A stretch of 43,784 nt of DNA from Candidatus Woesearchaeota archaeon (GCA_018303425.1 JAGVYF010000032.1:1-43784), one strand, 5' to 3'. Shown: positions 8,854 through 16,707, counted from the stretch's first letter. The notes: a model not told the origin generated them from the letters alone. A program made the numbers and translations.

Positions 8854-8979
8854 ATGAACAATGAGAACTTAAACACTGAATATATACATAATTTGTTTAT
8901 TCAACAAATACATAATTTATCAGTTAAAAATCAGATACGCGATTTAATTTTATTCAATCTTGTAAAGGGTGAAGTATGA
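8854..8979 (+). CDS. 41-residue small protein
   Basis: Small hydrophilic protein (Asn-, Ile- and Leu-rich) starting MNNENLNTEY, with an AGAGGTG Shine-Dalgarno 8 nt before the ATG. Its stop codon overlaps the start of the next gene in an ATGA arrangement, typical of translational coupling, which supports both as real genes. The helical pattern suggests a short dimerising or partner-binding protein, but no family is recognised. It is the first gene of a three-gene cassette with the 51-residue protein and the DUF4186 gene. Confidence 0.5.
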   Translation: MNNENLNTEYIHNLFIQQIHNLSVKNQIRDLILFNLVKGEV

Positions 8980-9131
8980 TGAAAAGACAAAAATTAATTT
9001 TTAAGATTGTTGAATATGATGTAGAAAATGTTGACAATGTTGAAAGCAGAGAGGGTATAGAGTATGCAGCTGAAGATGATATTCTTTCAGGCGCAGAAGA
9101 GGGTTTTTTGATGGGTTATACTGGTGCATAA
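8976..9131 (+). CDS. 51-residue acidic small protein
   Basis: Starts ATGATG, overlapping the previous stop by 4 nt. The N-terminal part (KRQKLIFKIVEYDV) looks like a beta strand; the C-terminal part is acidic and ends in AEEGFLMGYTGA. I have seen this kind of ending on short proteins of uncultivated archaea and candidate-phylum bacteria, but know no function for it. It is followed after 2 nt by the DUF4186 frame, so the three frames read as one operon. Confidence 0.5.
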   Translation: MMKRQKLIFKIVEYDVENVDNVESREGIEYAAEDDILSGAEEGFLMGYTGA

Positions 9132-9133
9132 AA

Positions 9134-9570
9134 ATGTTAGCGGCAATAATGACGGCTAGGGCAAACGATTATAAGTATAATAAGTTTAGAAACTCTTTTC
9201 ATTTAAACTTTACGGAAAAAAAATACATCAAAGAACAGGGTTACTTTGAAATTGAAAAATATGCTCAAAATAGTATTAGGCGTAAATTAAAGATTAAGCT
9301 TAATAATGATGGTAAGCAAACTCCTTATAGCGGTCATCCAATCTTTAAAGCTCAACATGCTACCGCTTGCTGTTGCAGGAAATGTATCCAAAAATATCCT
9401 CAATTCCAAGTTATAAAGAATTGTCAGACCCTGAATTAAATCATCTTGTTAATACAGTAATGACTTGGATTAAAAAAGAGATGGAAGGGGGTTGTTTGAT
9501 TTTGAGTTTATTTTATTTTTTTATTTTAAGAAAATATAGAATTTCTAGTTTATTAGAAACTTTACTTTAA
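9134..9570 (+). pseudogene. DUF4186 family gene with a frameshift
   Basis: The first frame (9134 to about 9400) encodes the typical DUF4186 start (KFRNSFHL) and core (NDGKQTPYSGHP, FKAQHATACCCRKC). The family continuation, IPSYKELSDPELNHLVNTVM followed by TWIKKEM, is in another frame (about 9400 to 9570). The two parts join as CIQKYP-SIPSYKEL if one base is re-read near 9400, i.e. a -1 shift, equal to one missing base; an A5 run at 9390-9394 is a candidate site. So the gene is broken by a 1-nt deletion, or the assembly has an error, or the shift is programmed. The tail after WIKKEM is hydrophobic and unlike the family. DUF4186 has conserved Cys and His residues but no known function to me; it is commoner in bacteria, which suggests transfer. 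Confidence 0.7.
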
Positions 9571-9583
9571 AGGTAAAATTGAT

Positions 9584-9612
9584 ATCCCATACAGAGGGAT
9601 GTAATATTTTTT
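9584..9612 (+). terminator. hairpin plus T-run after the small-gene cassette
   Basis: ATCCC (9584-9588) pairs with GGGAT (9596-9600) over a 7-nt loop, followed by TTTTTT at 9607-9612. It lies just after the DUF4186 frame and before the tRNA-Trp promoter. Confidence 0.5.
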
Positions 9613-9644
9613 GCATATTCCTTTATAATATTCCTACCACAATC

Positions 9645-9652
9645 TTTAAATA
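9645..9652 (+). promoter_or_regulatory. TATA box for tRNA-Trp
   Basis: TTTAAATA is centred 28 nt before the first base of the tRNA acceptor stem at 9677. Confidence 0.55.
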
Positions 9653-9676
9653 CCTTTAATTTTATCTTTTGTTTAT

Positions 9677-9780
9677 GGGGGCGTAGCATAACCTGGTCAG
9701 TGTAGCCGGCTCCAATATGGGTCCGTGTTCAAAATAATTTTTAAGAAAAATTTAAGTTAATGAAAATCACGGCGTCCCCA
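9677..9780 (+). tRNA. tRNA-Trp (CCA) with T-loop intron and a defective-looking anticodon arm
   Basis: The acceptor stem GGGGGCG (9677-9683) pairs with CGTCCCC (9773-9779), including one G-T pair, and A9780 is the discriminator. D-stem GCAT pairs with GTGT around the loop AACCTGGTCA. The anticodon loop CTCCAAT holds CCA after the conserved T33. T-stem CCGTG (9723-9727) pairs perfectly with CACGG (9768-9772). The T-loop is interrupted by a 33-nt BHB intron (9734-9766); removal gives the canonical loop TTCAAAT and a 71-nt tRNA. The anticodon stem keeps only about 3 of 5 pairs (C-G, C-G, G-T), and the variable region is about 1 nt instead of 4-5, so roughly 4 nt are missing. CCA is not encoded. 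The identity is convincing, but function of the mature RNA is uncertain. Confidence 0.7.
9734..9766 (+). other. 33-nt BHB intron at tRNA-Trp position 59/60
   Basis: The exon 4-mer TTCA (9728-9731) pairs with the intron 3' 4-mer TGAA (9761-9764), forming the 4-bp central helix. It is flanked by 3-nt bulges AAA (9732-9734) and AAT (9765-9767). Cutting after the second base of each bulge removes exactly 9734-9766. The T-stem is the outer helix. An internal hairpin AATTTTT-AAG-AAAAATT lies at 9736-9752. Confidence 0.75.
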
Positions 9781-9846
9781 CTTGATTTTTCAAAATTATT
9801 AAAATATATGATATGTCAAATAAAAATAAAATAGAAAAAATAAGTC

Positions 9847-9999
9847 TTACTTACCAAGAATTCTGTACATACCTGTACCACATTTAGGGCATTTTCCTTT
9901 CATTGCTTTTCTACCATTTTTCATGGTAACTGTTTTAGCATCTGCCATATCTCTTTTTGCTTTACATTTTACGCAATAAGCTTGTACTTTTTCAGCCAT
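9847..9999 (-). CDS. DUF5679-type zinc-ribbon protein
   Basis: 50 residues with two knuckles, YCVKCKAK near the N-terminus (Cys9, Cys12) and CPKCG near the C-terminus (Cys37, Cys40), so a single zinc ribbon; MKNGRKAMKGKCP and MYRIL match DUF5679. The function of the family is unknown; the size and basic charge suit nucleic-acid or ribosome binding, which is inference. A strong GGAGG Shine-Dalgarno lies about 10 nt before the ATG. The gene faces the tRNA-Trp gene and is monocistronic. Confidence 0.8.
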   Translation of the reverse strand: MAEKVQAYCVKCKAKRDMADAKTVTMKNGRKAMKGKCPKCGTGMYRILGK

Positions 10000-10109
10000 T
10001 TTTAAATCTCCTCCATTAATTATTAAATAATAATACTATATTAATTAAAGTGAAGGGCATTTATAAAGGTTTGCCAAAGAAACACTTCAAATATTAAAAA
10101 TATTTATAA

Positions 10110-10400
10110 ATGGAGCAATTTACTAAAAAATCAATGATCATCAAATTAATGGGAATTATAGATTTAATTACTGCGTTAATTTTAATTTTAATACCGTTTA
10201 ATATTATTAACTGGCAAGGAATGATAATTGGGACCTTATATTTACTATTAAAATCTTACTTATTTAAAGGAGATATTGCGAGTATAATAGATGGAATTTC
10301 GGGGGTATATCTATTTTTGACATTTTTAGGTGTTACTACAATATTCACCCCGATATTTGGGGCTTATTTAATCCAGAAATCAATATTTAGCTTATTATAA
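10110..10400 (+). CDS. small multi-spanning membrane protein
   Basis: 96 residues, mostly hydrophobic, with about three transmembrane segments (roughly 15-32, 38-48 and 60-90) and few charged residues. TATA-like TATTTATAAA sits directly at the start, so translation may use an upstream-transcribed leader or a later Met. No family is recognised. It is convergent with the S2P-like membrane protein, separated by 6 nt. Confidence 0.5.
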   Translation: MEQFTKKSMIIKLMGIIDLITALILILIPFNIINWQGMIIGTLYLLLKSYLFKGDIASIIDGISGVYLFLTFLGVTTIFTPIFGAYLIQKSIFSLL

Positions 10401-10406
10401 CTCTAA

Positions 10407-11126
10407 TTATTCTAAATATTTAAATAATAAAATCCAAATAAATGCACTAATAAACAAGGTAATAATTAAAGTAAAAAATACGCCTACTTCTAAATATGCA
10501 AATAATGCCGCTATTAATACAGCTCCTAAAGTAGTAAAATAATTTATATAAGAAATTATAATCAAATAAAATCCAGTAGTAGATGGAATTGGCAGCATGG
10601 AAAATATTGCGATTAACAAACTAATCACAACAATCTTTTCAAATATTAAAGATACGCCATATAATGGAGCAAACAATGCTCCAATTAAAATAAGAAATAA
10701 TGAGCTTATGGTGCCTATATAACCAAATGATGAATATTTCATCATTTTAAGTTTACCCAGCCTATGCTTTTTCACATAATTAAAATAAATACTGCCGGGA
10801 ATAAGCAATATAAACAGTCCCTCGCTCATAAAAGTTAAAAATAATGCAATTCCTAAAATCGTTTTACTTAATTTAAATTCCGCTTTATATCCTTTCCATA
10901 TAGCTACAATTTTAATAATTGAAAGGTAGACCATATATAACAAGAAAAAAATACCCGATGAAATAACCCATGCTGAAATTCCGGATTTTACACTAAAAAT
11001 ATTTTTGCCCCAATCTCTAAAACTGAGCATAAAACCAAATAAAATGGTTGCTAATAGGATAGAAAATAATTCTTCTTTAGAAAACTTAAAATATTCTTGA
11101 AGTTTTCCCGATATATTCCTAAACAT
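10407..11126 (-). CDS. degenerate site-2-protease-like membrane protein
   Basis: 239 residues with about six transmembrane segments. The order of features recalls M50 site-2 proteases: a PGSIYFNYV entry loop, a glycine/serine-containing membrane segment, then FSMLPIPSTTGFYLI, which resembles the M50 motif LLPIPPLDGG. The metal-binding HExxH is absent, and the Asp of the LDG motif is replaced by Thr/Gly. It is therefore probably a catalytically dead relative, perhaps binding membrane peptides. A different membrane family remains possible. The upstream side has TATA-like ATATAAAC. Confidence 0.45.
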   Translation of the reverse strand: MFRNISGKLQEYFKFSKEELFSILLATILFGFMLSFRDWGKNIFSVKSGISAWVISSGIFFLLYMVYLSIIKIVAIWKGYKAEFKLSKTILGIALFLTFMSEGLFILLIPGSIYFNYVKKHRLGKLKMMKYSSFGYIGTISSLFLILIGALFAPLYGVSLIFEKIVVISLLIAIFSMLPIPSTTGFYLIIISYINYFTTLGAVLIAALFAYLEVGVFFTLIITLFISAFIWILLFKYLE

Positions 11127-11329
11127 AATATTGTTTATATAAAGTAAATATATAAATGTTATTATATGGCACTTGAAACGCAGTAATATTTTGATAAGAT
11201 GAAGCTTTCCCAGTGTACTGCATTTTTCAGGATATATAAGAGATGAGTGTAGTAGGCTTGATATAATAACTATTTACGCACAAGCGTAAACAATCTCAAA
11301 TTAGGGAATAAAACTATAAAATTAAAGTA
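11127..11329. other. intergenic region with candidate small RNA
   Basis: About 200 bp between two minus-strand genes. It shows an AT-rich TATA-like stretch on the plus strand (11131-11155), a 6-bp stem GCAGTA/TACTGC (11180-11185 with 11216-11221) and a 7-bp hairpin TTTACGC-ACAA-GCGTAAA (11273-11290). No tRNA or box C/D motifs could be fitted. A small RNA or a terminator of the plus strand is possible. Confidence 0.3.
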
Positions 11330-12043
11330 TTATGAAATAAACTCAATTTGGGAGTTATCAATTTTTTTTATAATTTTAATAATCTCGTCTTCATGACCTG
11401 CGCCCACAACAGCAATGATTTTTTCGTTTGGGAATTTTTTAAACAATGCAACTAACTTTTTTGCCATTACAATATTACGGTCGTGAATCAATACTTTATA
11501 TAATGAAGGATAACGCATTTTAACATTTTTTAATAATTTAGCTATAACTTTTTTAGAAGGTACTTTAGTAATGTCAAAAGTATCAATCCCTAACTCTTTT
11601 ATCTGATTTTTCTTAAAAAATAAACCTTTTAATATATCAACAAAAAAGTTCCAGCGCTCTTTCCAGGTAAAAGCTTTAGAAAATTTATATAATGTAATAG
11701 TAATATCCTGATCAATGAGTGCCAGTTGGGATTTAGTTTTATTAGCAAGTTTAACTGCTTCTAACATTTCAGACCCTGGATCAACACCGACAATTCTCCC
11801 CAACTTTTTTTGTATATAAGATGCGATTAATATAAACAAATAAGCTTTCACGCCTAATCTAAATATTTCTTTTAATTTCAAACGCTTATGGCTTTTATCA
11901 AGTAAACCGGCAAGCCGTTTTTTGTCAAGCTCAATTGCAATTATTCCGGGTTTTTCAGCTTCAACAGCAGACCTAACTTCTTGAATACTTTGCTCTGCAA
12001 TATGTGATGTGCCAATTAATGTTAACTGTTTGTATTTTATCAT
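11330..12043 (-). CDS. TraB/PrgY family protein
   Basis: 237 residues. The N-terminus has the TraB signature: LIGTSHIAEQS at 9-19, then PGIIAIELDKKR. The C-terminal part has VVGAGHEDEI. The conserved Glu, His and Arg residues suggest a metal-dependent peptidase-like fold. In enterococci PrgY blocks peptide pheromone; archaeal members have no defined role. It lacks the C-terminal transmembrane region of some relatives. The start overlaps the NFACT stop by 4 nt, so TraB, NFACT and AK6 form one operon (AK6 first). Confidence 0.8.
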   Translation of the reverse strand: MIKYKQLTLIGTSHIAEQSIQEVRSAVEAEKPGIIAIELDKKRLAGLLDKSHKRLKLKEIFRLGVKAYLFILIASYIQKKLGRIVGVDPGSEMLEAVKLANKTKSQLALIDQDITITLYKFSKAFTWKERWNFFVDILKGLFFKKNQIKELGIDTFDITKVPSKKVIAKLLKNVKMRYPSLYKVLIHDRNIVMAKKLVALFKKFPNEKIIAVVGAGHEDEIIKIIKKIDNSQIEFIS

Positions 12044-13146
12044 AATTCTATAGTTATAGTTTTATCCTTGGAGTTTAAATTTTTAATTAGTTTGTGTCCT
12101 TTTAGTTTTTCTTTTATTTCATCAAAAGAATATTTTTCTAGAGCTTTGCGGATCTGTAGTAAAACTTCGCTAATTAATTGATAATTTGAGTATAATTGTT
12201 CGCCTTTTTCACGATTTTCCTTTTCATCTTTTTCTAGTTTTAACAAATTATTTCTTTGAATTTCTATAATTTTATTTATCTTGTTTTGTTCTTTATTTAA
12301 AGAAGTTTCCAAAATCGATTTAGTTTCCTCTTTTGAAATATTTGTAAAATAATTATCCAGCGCTTCATTATAAGTATTAAATTCTTTAAACTCTTTATTT
12401 GCATATGATTTAAGTTGAAAAGGGCTGATATCTTCGTTAGTGTAATTATACCCTTTATTTCCATTTTTTAATTCCATCAAGATTTTAAATAGATTTTCAA
12501 GTTTTTTTCTGCCTAATGCCGGTTCAGAATTTTTATCAATATTAGCGATAATACATGCCTCTTCAGAATAAGTTTTGCCCAGTCCTAAATCTAAAGCCAA
12601 AGTTTTAACAATAGATTCCTGTGAAGATTTTTTACAAAATTCTCGAAATTGTTCTTCGTCCATTTTAAGAAAATTAATCGGTTTATTCGGGAAAATATAA
12701 TCGTTACCTGGCATAACTGACCTGTCTGCCCATTTTTGCTGTTCAACAGCGCTCAATATTTTATTATCTTTTACCAGTATAATGTTTCCTTTGCCAAACA
12801 GCTCAATAAATAAACTTAATTTGCCCTCTTGTTTTTCAATTTCAATTTCAACTATCCTTTCAAAACCTTTTTGTTCTAATTTTCTTATTCTAGCGCCTAA
12901 CAGCTTTTTTCTAAGGTATAAACAAAAAGAGGTCGCGCCCTCGAATTTTGGTTTATAGTCAGTTAAATACATAAATTTACCTGCCATGATTCTTAATATT
13001 TTTTTACCTAAAGAAGGCACATGTATAATTAACATCAGCTCTTTCTTTGAAGGGTTATAAATATTGTCTAACTTACTTCCTACAAGAAATTGTAATTCCT
13101 TAATTATATAATTAAGTTCAAGGGCTGCTATGTTTTGTTTCATCAT
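12040..13146 (-). CDS. NFACT-N domain protein (Rqc2/NEMF relative) without NFACT-R
   Basis: 368 residues. The N-terminal NFACT-N domain (about 1-180) shows the family pattern: LELNYIIKEL, LDNIY, GATSFCLYLRKKLLGARI, LFGKGNIIL, and WADR with GNDYIFP at the end. A helical and coiled-coil region (about 265-345) follows. In ribosome-associated quality control, NFACT proteins bind stalled 60S/50S subunits and, in archaea and bacteria, elongate the nascent chain with alanine. Family members are usually 550-700 residues with a C-terminal NFACT-R domain; this one stops before it. It may act with a separate NFACT-R protein. It overlaps AK6 by 29 nt and TraB by 4 nt. Confidence 0.8.
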   Translation of the reverse strand: MMKQNIAALELNYIIKELQFLVGSKLDNIYNPSKKELMLIIHVPSLGKKILRIMAGKFMYLTDYKPKFEGATSFCLYLRKKLLGARIRKLEQKGFERIVEIEIEKQEGKLSLFIELFGKGNIILVKDNKILSAVEQQKWADRSVMPGNDYIFPNKPINFLKMDEEQFREFCKKSSQESIVKTLALDLGLGKTYSEEACIIANIDKNSEPALGRKKLENLFKILMELKNGNKGYNYTNEDISPFQLKSYANKEFKEFNTYNEALDNYFTNISKEETKSILETSLNKEQNKINKIIEIQRNNLLKLEKDEKENREKGEQLYSNYQLISEVLLQIRKALEKYSFDEIKEKLKGHKLIKNLNSKDKTITIEL

Positions 13147-13615
13147 TAATTTTTTTCACAATGCTGCTTATTTTGTAACCTTCAGAAGTTTCAACAACTA
13201 AAATCTTATGTTTATATTGTTCTTGCGCTTCTGTTAAACATACATCAAATATTTCTGCATCCAGGTTATCACGTATTTTTTTATCTTTATATCCGCGTTC
13301 TTTTAAACGCTTTTTTAATTCTGAAATTTCGCACTTGCATACAACGCACAAATCAATATATTTTTGCGGGATATAATGGGATAAATGGGAATCAATAATT
13401 AACCGGTTATTTTTATTTATCAAATCAATTAACATTTTTGCTAATTTTTTAGGATCGATTATTAAACATTCATTCTGCTCATCAAATCCTTCACAAATAG
13501 TGCTTTTTTCAAGTAAAGCCTTAACATCAATAAATTTATGATTATATGCTTTAGCCAATTTTTTTGAAATAACTGTCTTTCCGGTTCCGGGTGTACCAGT
13601 AACTATTATTATCAT
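13118..13615 (-). CDS. AK6/Fap7-type adenylate kinase-like ATPase
   Basis: 165 residues, the usual size of the family. P-loop GTPGTGKT at 7-14; the NMP-binding region contains CEGFDEQNECLIID; a middle SHLSHYIP motif and KKRLKERGY complete the AK6 pattern. AK6/Fap7 (hCINAP) is an ATPase with weak adenylate kinase activity that acts with ribosomal protein uS11 in small-subunit maturation. Being first in an operon with an NFACT protein suggests ribosome-related work. The start is set by a TATA box 27 nt upstream. Confidence 0.9.
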   Translation of the reverse strand: MIIIVTGTPGTGKTVISKKLAKAYNHKFIDVKALLEKSTICEGFDEQNECLIIDPKKLAKMLIDLINKNNRLIIDSHLSHYIPQKYIDLCVVCKCEISELKKRLKERGYKDKKIRDNLDAEIFDVCLTEAQEQYKHKILVVETSEGYKISSIVKKINDETKHSSP

Positions 13616-13636
13616 ATTTTATAGTAATGAAAAATC

Positions 13637-13646
13637 CTATATAAAA
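13637..13646 (-). promoter_or_regulatory. TATA box for the AK6-NFACT-TraB operon
   Basis: On the minus strand TTTTATATAG is centred about 27 nt before the AK6 ATG at 13615; a leaderless transcript is expected. Confidence 0.5.
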
Positions 13647-13768
13647 GTATCTTTATTAATGACTTAATATTAAAATGAGGTTAATTCCTTTTCGTGAAGG
13701 TTACCCCGTGTATAAATTGGTTTAAATATTTGGATACTCCTTTTAATTAATAGTTGTTATATGATATG

Positions 13769-15655
13769 TTAAAGGTATTTAAAAAAACTAGCTTCTTTAA
13801 CATTTTTTTTTGCTTTTTCAATATGTTCTACTGAAAAGTATTTATTTTTTTCTTTATCCTCCTTTTCTTCTACTTTTTCAATGATCGACTTTTTTCTAAA
13901 TTTTAGGAAAGAAGGTATTAACGCAAATTTAGTGCTTCCGGGAGTTAAACTGCCCCAACCTTTCAAAAGATTTCTTCTTCGAATTACATTAATCAATATA
14001 ATCAGGAAAAATATTGCTAGTGAAATCCCTATCAAATAAAACACTTGTTTAGATAATGTTTCTAAAGGTTGGCCATAAACTAAAACTTTCTTTAGCATAT
14101 CTTCAGCTATAACAAATGGATTATATGATAAATATACCCTAAATGATTCAGGTACAGATTCTAACGGAATAATCAGATTCGAAAGCAACAAAAATAAACT
14201 ACCTATAGAAATTGCGCCTAACGTCCCTGTTTCTTCAGAGTTAAATAAATATCCTATTAACATTCCAATGACCGTAAAAATTGTAGTGATTAATACAAGT
14301 GATACAGATGCTTCTAAAATAGTGGTAATGAGGTTAGGACTAAAGAATACAATTGAAATACCTATTATAATTATTATTTGGATTAAAACTAATACCATAT
14401 TTGTAAAATAGATTGAAATTACAAACCAAAAATCAGAAACAGGTGAAATAAAATTTCTAAAATATGCTGGACTATGTTTTTCCATCATTACAAGAGTCGT
14501 GGCAAGCAATATACTTACAAACATTATAACTAACACAATTAAACTTGGAAATAATAAATTAAGATGTGTTGTTTCAGAGGTTACTGCTTTAATATTAGTT
14601 TTAATTGGGCTAACAACCTCATCAGCACCAGAAATTTGAACACTGCCTACAGAATTATCAATTTTATTAAATGCTTCCTGTATACTCTCTAAAGAAGATA
14701 AGCTTTCATCTATATTAGTTTTAATAGTCAGCAGCAAAGTATTTGCATCTGTCCGTGTTTTGGATGCAAGTTGTAATTTATCACTTGTTTCAATAATTTT
14801 GTTATAAGAAAGTTCTATCATTTGCATTAATTCCCCTGTATTATTTGCACCACTTTCAAGAAGGCTTTTAGCGTTTGTTAAACTGGAATATGCCGAATTT
14901 AAATCCGAAACAACTTCATCTCCGCCGCTTAATGAAGTCGCGAGAGCCATTGCAGCGCTAACTTTTGATCTTGCTGAAGTAATGCTGCTGAGAGCCTCTT
15001 CTTTATCCGATTCTAGGATTTTAGCCTTAAGCTCAGGCATATTAAATTCTTCAATATTCACATTTAAATCTAAAGAAGATAAATCTGTTGTAATTGACTG
15101 GATATTAGAACTTATTTGTTTATTATCTGAAATAAGCTTTGATAGCAAAGGTTTTTTACTAAATACTTCTTTTCTGGTCTCTTCTAAACTGGTTAACAAT
15201 GTATTTGTAAGTTCCATACTTATTTCTTTTGAACGTAATGAGATTTTATTTGTTAAAGTTTCAAGAATCAGGTAAACCATATTAATCCTTGAATAATCCA
15301 CATAAAATGTTACTTCATTATTACGATTTTCACCTACAATACTAAAATCATTTGGAAAAATAACACAAGTATGCAAAGCTCCTTCTTTAATCCTTTGAAC
15401 ACAGTCAGTTTCAGTATTTGTCTTTACAACATTAAATTGTTTTTCTGAAAGTTTATCTATAAAGGAATTAACTATTTCATTTACATTTGAAGAATAGATT
15501 CCAATATTTAGCGCATAAGTATTTGTGTTATCAAATGCAAAACCCAGCAACAATATTACTAATAATGGTCCAAGGATAACAATTAACGCTGAAGCTTTGG
15601 ACCTAATCAAAAGTTTAAAATTCTTTTGTATTAATTTAATAAATTTGTTAAGCAT
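13769..15655 (-). CDS. ABC-2 type transporter permease with large extracytoplasmic domain
   Basis: 628 residues. One transmembrane helix near the N-terminus (about 21-40) is followed by a long soluble, Ser/Lys/Leu-rich and helical part (about 45-365), and then by about six transmembrane segments (365-575) and a Lys/Glu-rich cytoplasmic tail. This layout fits ABC2_membrane_3/YhgE-like exporters. It forms a transporter with the ATPase encoded just upstream; ATPase stop and permease start overlap by 1 nt. The substrate is unknown; lipid-like, peptide or drug molecules are typical of the class. Confidence 0.8.
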   Translation of the reverse strand: MLNKFIKLIQKNFKLLIRSKASALIVILGPLLVILLLGFAFDNTNTYALNIGIYSSNVNEIVNSFIDKLSEKQFNVVKTNTETDCVQRIKEGALHTCVIFPNDFSIVGENRNNEVTFYVDYSRINMVYLILETLTNKISLRSKEISMELTNTLLTSLEETRKEVFSKKPLLSKLISDNKQISSNIQSITTDLSSLDLNVNIEEFNMPELKAKILESDKEEALSSITSARSKVSAAMALATSLSGGDEVVSDLNSAYSSLTNAKSLLESGANNTGELMQMIELSYNKIIETSDKLQLASKTRTDANTLLLTIKTNIDESLSSLESIQEAFNKIDNSVGSVQISGADEVVSPIKTNIKAVTSETTHLNLLFPSLIVLVIMFVSILLATTLVMMEKHSPAYFRNFISPVSDFWFVISIYFTNMVLVLIQIIIIIGISIVFFSPNLITTILEASVSLVLITTIFTVIGMLIGYLFNSEETGTLGAISIGSLFLLLSNLIIPLESVPESFRVYLSYNPFVIAEDMLKKVLVYGQPLETLSKQVFYLIGISLAIFFLIILINVIRRRNLLKGWGSLTPGSTKFALIPSFLKFRKKSIIEKVEEKEDKEKNKYFSVEHIEKAKKNVKEASFFKYL

Positions 15656-16707
15656 TATCGTTTTTGTGAGTTAATAAACACTTCCTCCAAAGATGGTCTT
15701 GATACAGTTAATTTTACGATATGGTCTTTTGATAGTTTAACCATTTTGATTAAATAGTCTAATACTTGTTCAGTATTAGGGGTATGAAAAATTAATGAGT
15801 TTTCAATTTTTACAATATTAGATACTTTAAAACTTTTTTTAGATTTAAGTTTAGGAATGAGTTTACTATAATTTTTTGAAGTTGTAGTCAGATAAACTTC
15901 ATTATTAGTTGTATAAAGCTGTTTAAGTTTCTCAATTGAACCAATTTGACTAAATTTCCCGTCATGTAATACGGCGATAGTATCACATTCACTTTCAAGT
16001 TCATCCAACAAATGAGAAGCAATAATAATTGTTGTTCCCGCATTATTGACCTTTGCTAAAAGTTCCCAGGTTTCTCTCCTCATTATCGGATCAAGGTCAG
16101 CAGTAGGTTCATCCAATATCAATACTTTTGGTTTATGAATTAACGCGCAAGCAATCCCTAAACGTTTCTGCATTCCAAAAGAGAGTTCCATTGCCAATGA
16201 ATCTTTAAATTTAATTAAATTTACCAAACCTAACAATTCTTTAGATGTTTTTGCAATTTCTTCACTTGAAAGACTATATAGTGTACCAAAATATTCCAAG
16301 TTTTCTTGGGCAGTTAATTTGGGATAAAAAGAAGAATCCTGCGGTGCAAATCCAATCAATGTTTTAATAATTTTTGAAGATTTCGAAATTGGCATCATGC
16401 CTTTATCAGTCCTAAACAATACTTCACCTGTTTCAGGGGATAAAAATCCTATCAAAACATTTAATAAAGTACTTTTACCTGAACCTGACATTCCAATTAT
16501 ACCCATCACTTCTCCGGTTTTAACTGCAAGATCTAAATTACTTAAAACTTTATTTTTGCCATATTGTTTGGATATTCCTTTACAATCTATGATATACTGA
16601 TTATTTTTGTTTTTAGCAGAATCTTTAAAAATTGATTTTTTTTTAGAAATCACTTTATTTTTAACACTAGCTTTTGCCATAGATTTACCTCTTTTTCTTT
16701 TAGGCAT
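15655..16707 (-). CDS. ABC transporter ATP-binding protein
   Basis: 350 residues. A Lys-rich leader (1-37) is followed by an ABC domain: Walker A GMSGSGKST (72-80), Q-loop Gln123, signature LSFGMQ (175-180), Walker B VLILDE (195-200) and H-loop His231. A C-terminal domain of about 90 residues is typical of ABC-2 exporters of the CcmA/NatA type. The basic N-terminal extension is unusual and may contact membrane lipids or nucleic acid. It is translationally coupled to the permease. Confidence 0.9.
   Translation of the reverse strand: MPKRKRGKSMAKASVKNKVISKKKSIFKDSAKNKNNQYIIDCKGISKQYGKNKVLSNLDLAVKTGEVMGIIGMSGSGKSTLLNVLIGFLSPETGEVLFRTDKGMMPISKSSKIIKTLIGFAPQDSSFYPKLTAQENLEYFGTLYSLSSEEIAKTSKELLGLVNLIKFKDSLAMELSFGMQKRLGIACALIHKPKVLILDEPTADLDPIMRRETWELLAKVNNAGTTIIIASHLLDELESECDTIAVLHDGKFSQIGSIEKLKQLYTTNNEVYLTTTSKNYSKLIPKLKSKKSFKVSNIVKIENSLIFHTPNTEQVLDYLIKMVKLSKDHIVKLTVSRPSLEEVFINSQKR

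Noticed and set aside
8600-9780. Integrated element using tRNA-Trp as attachment site
   Set aside because: No integrase and no duplicated tRNA 3' end were found; the cassette lies upstream of the tRNA.
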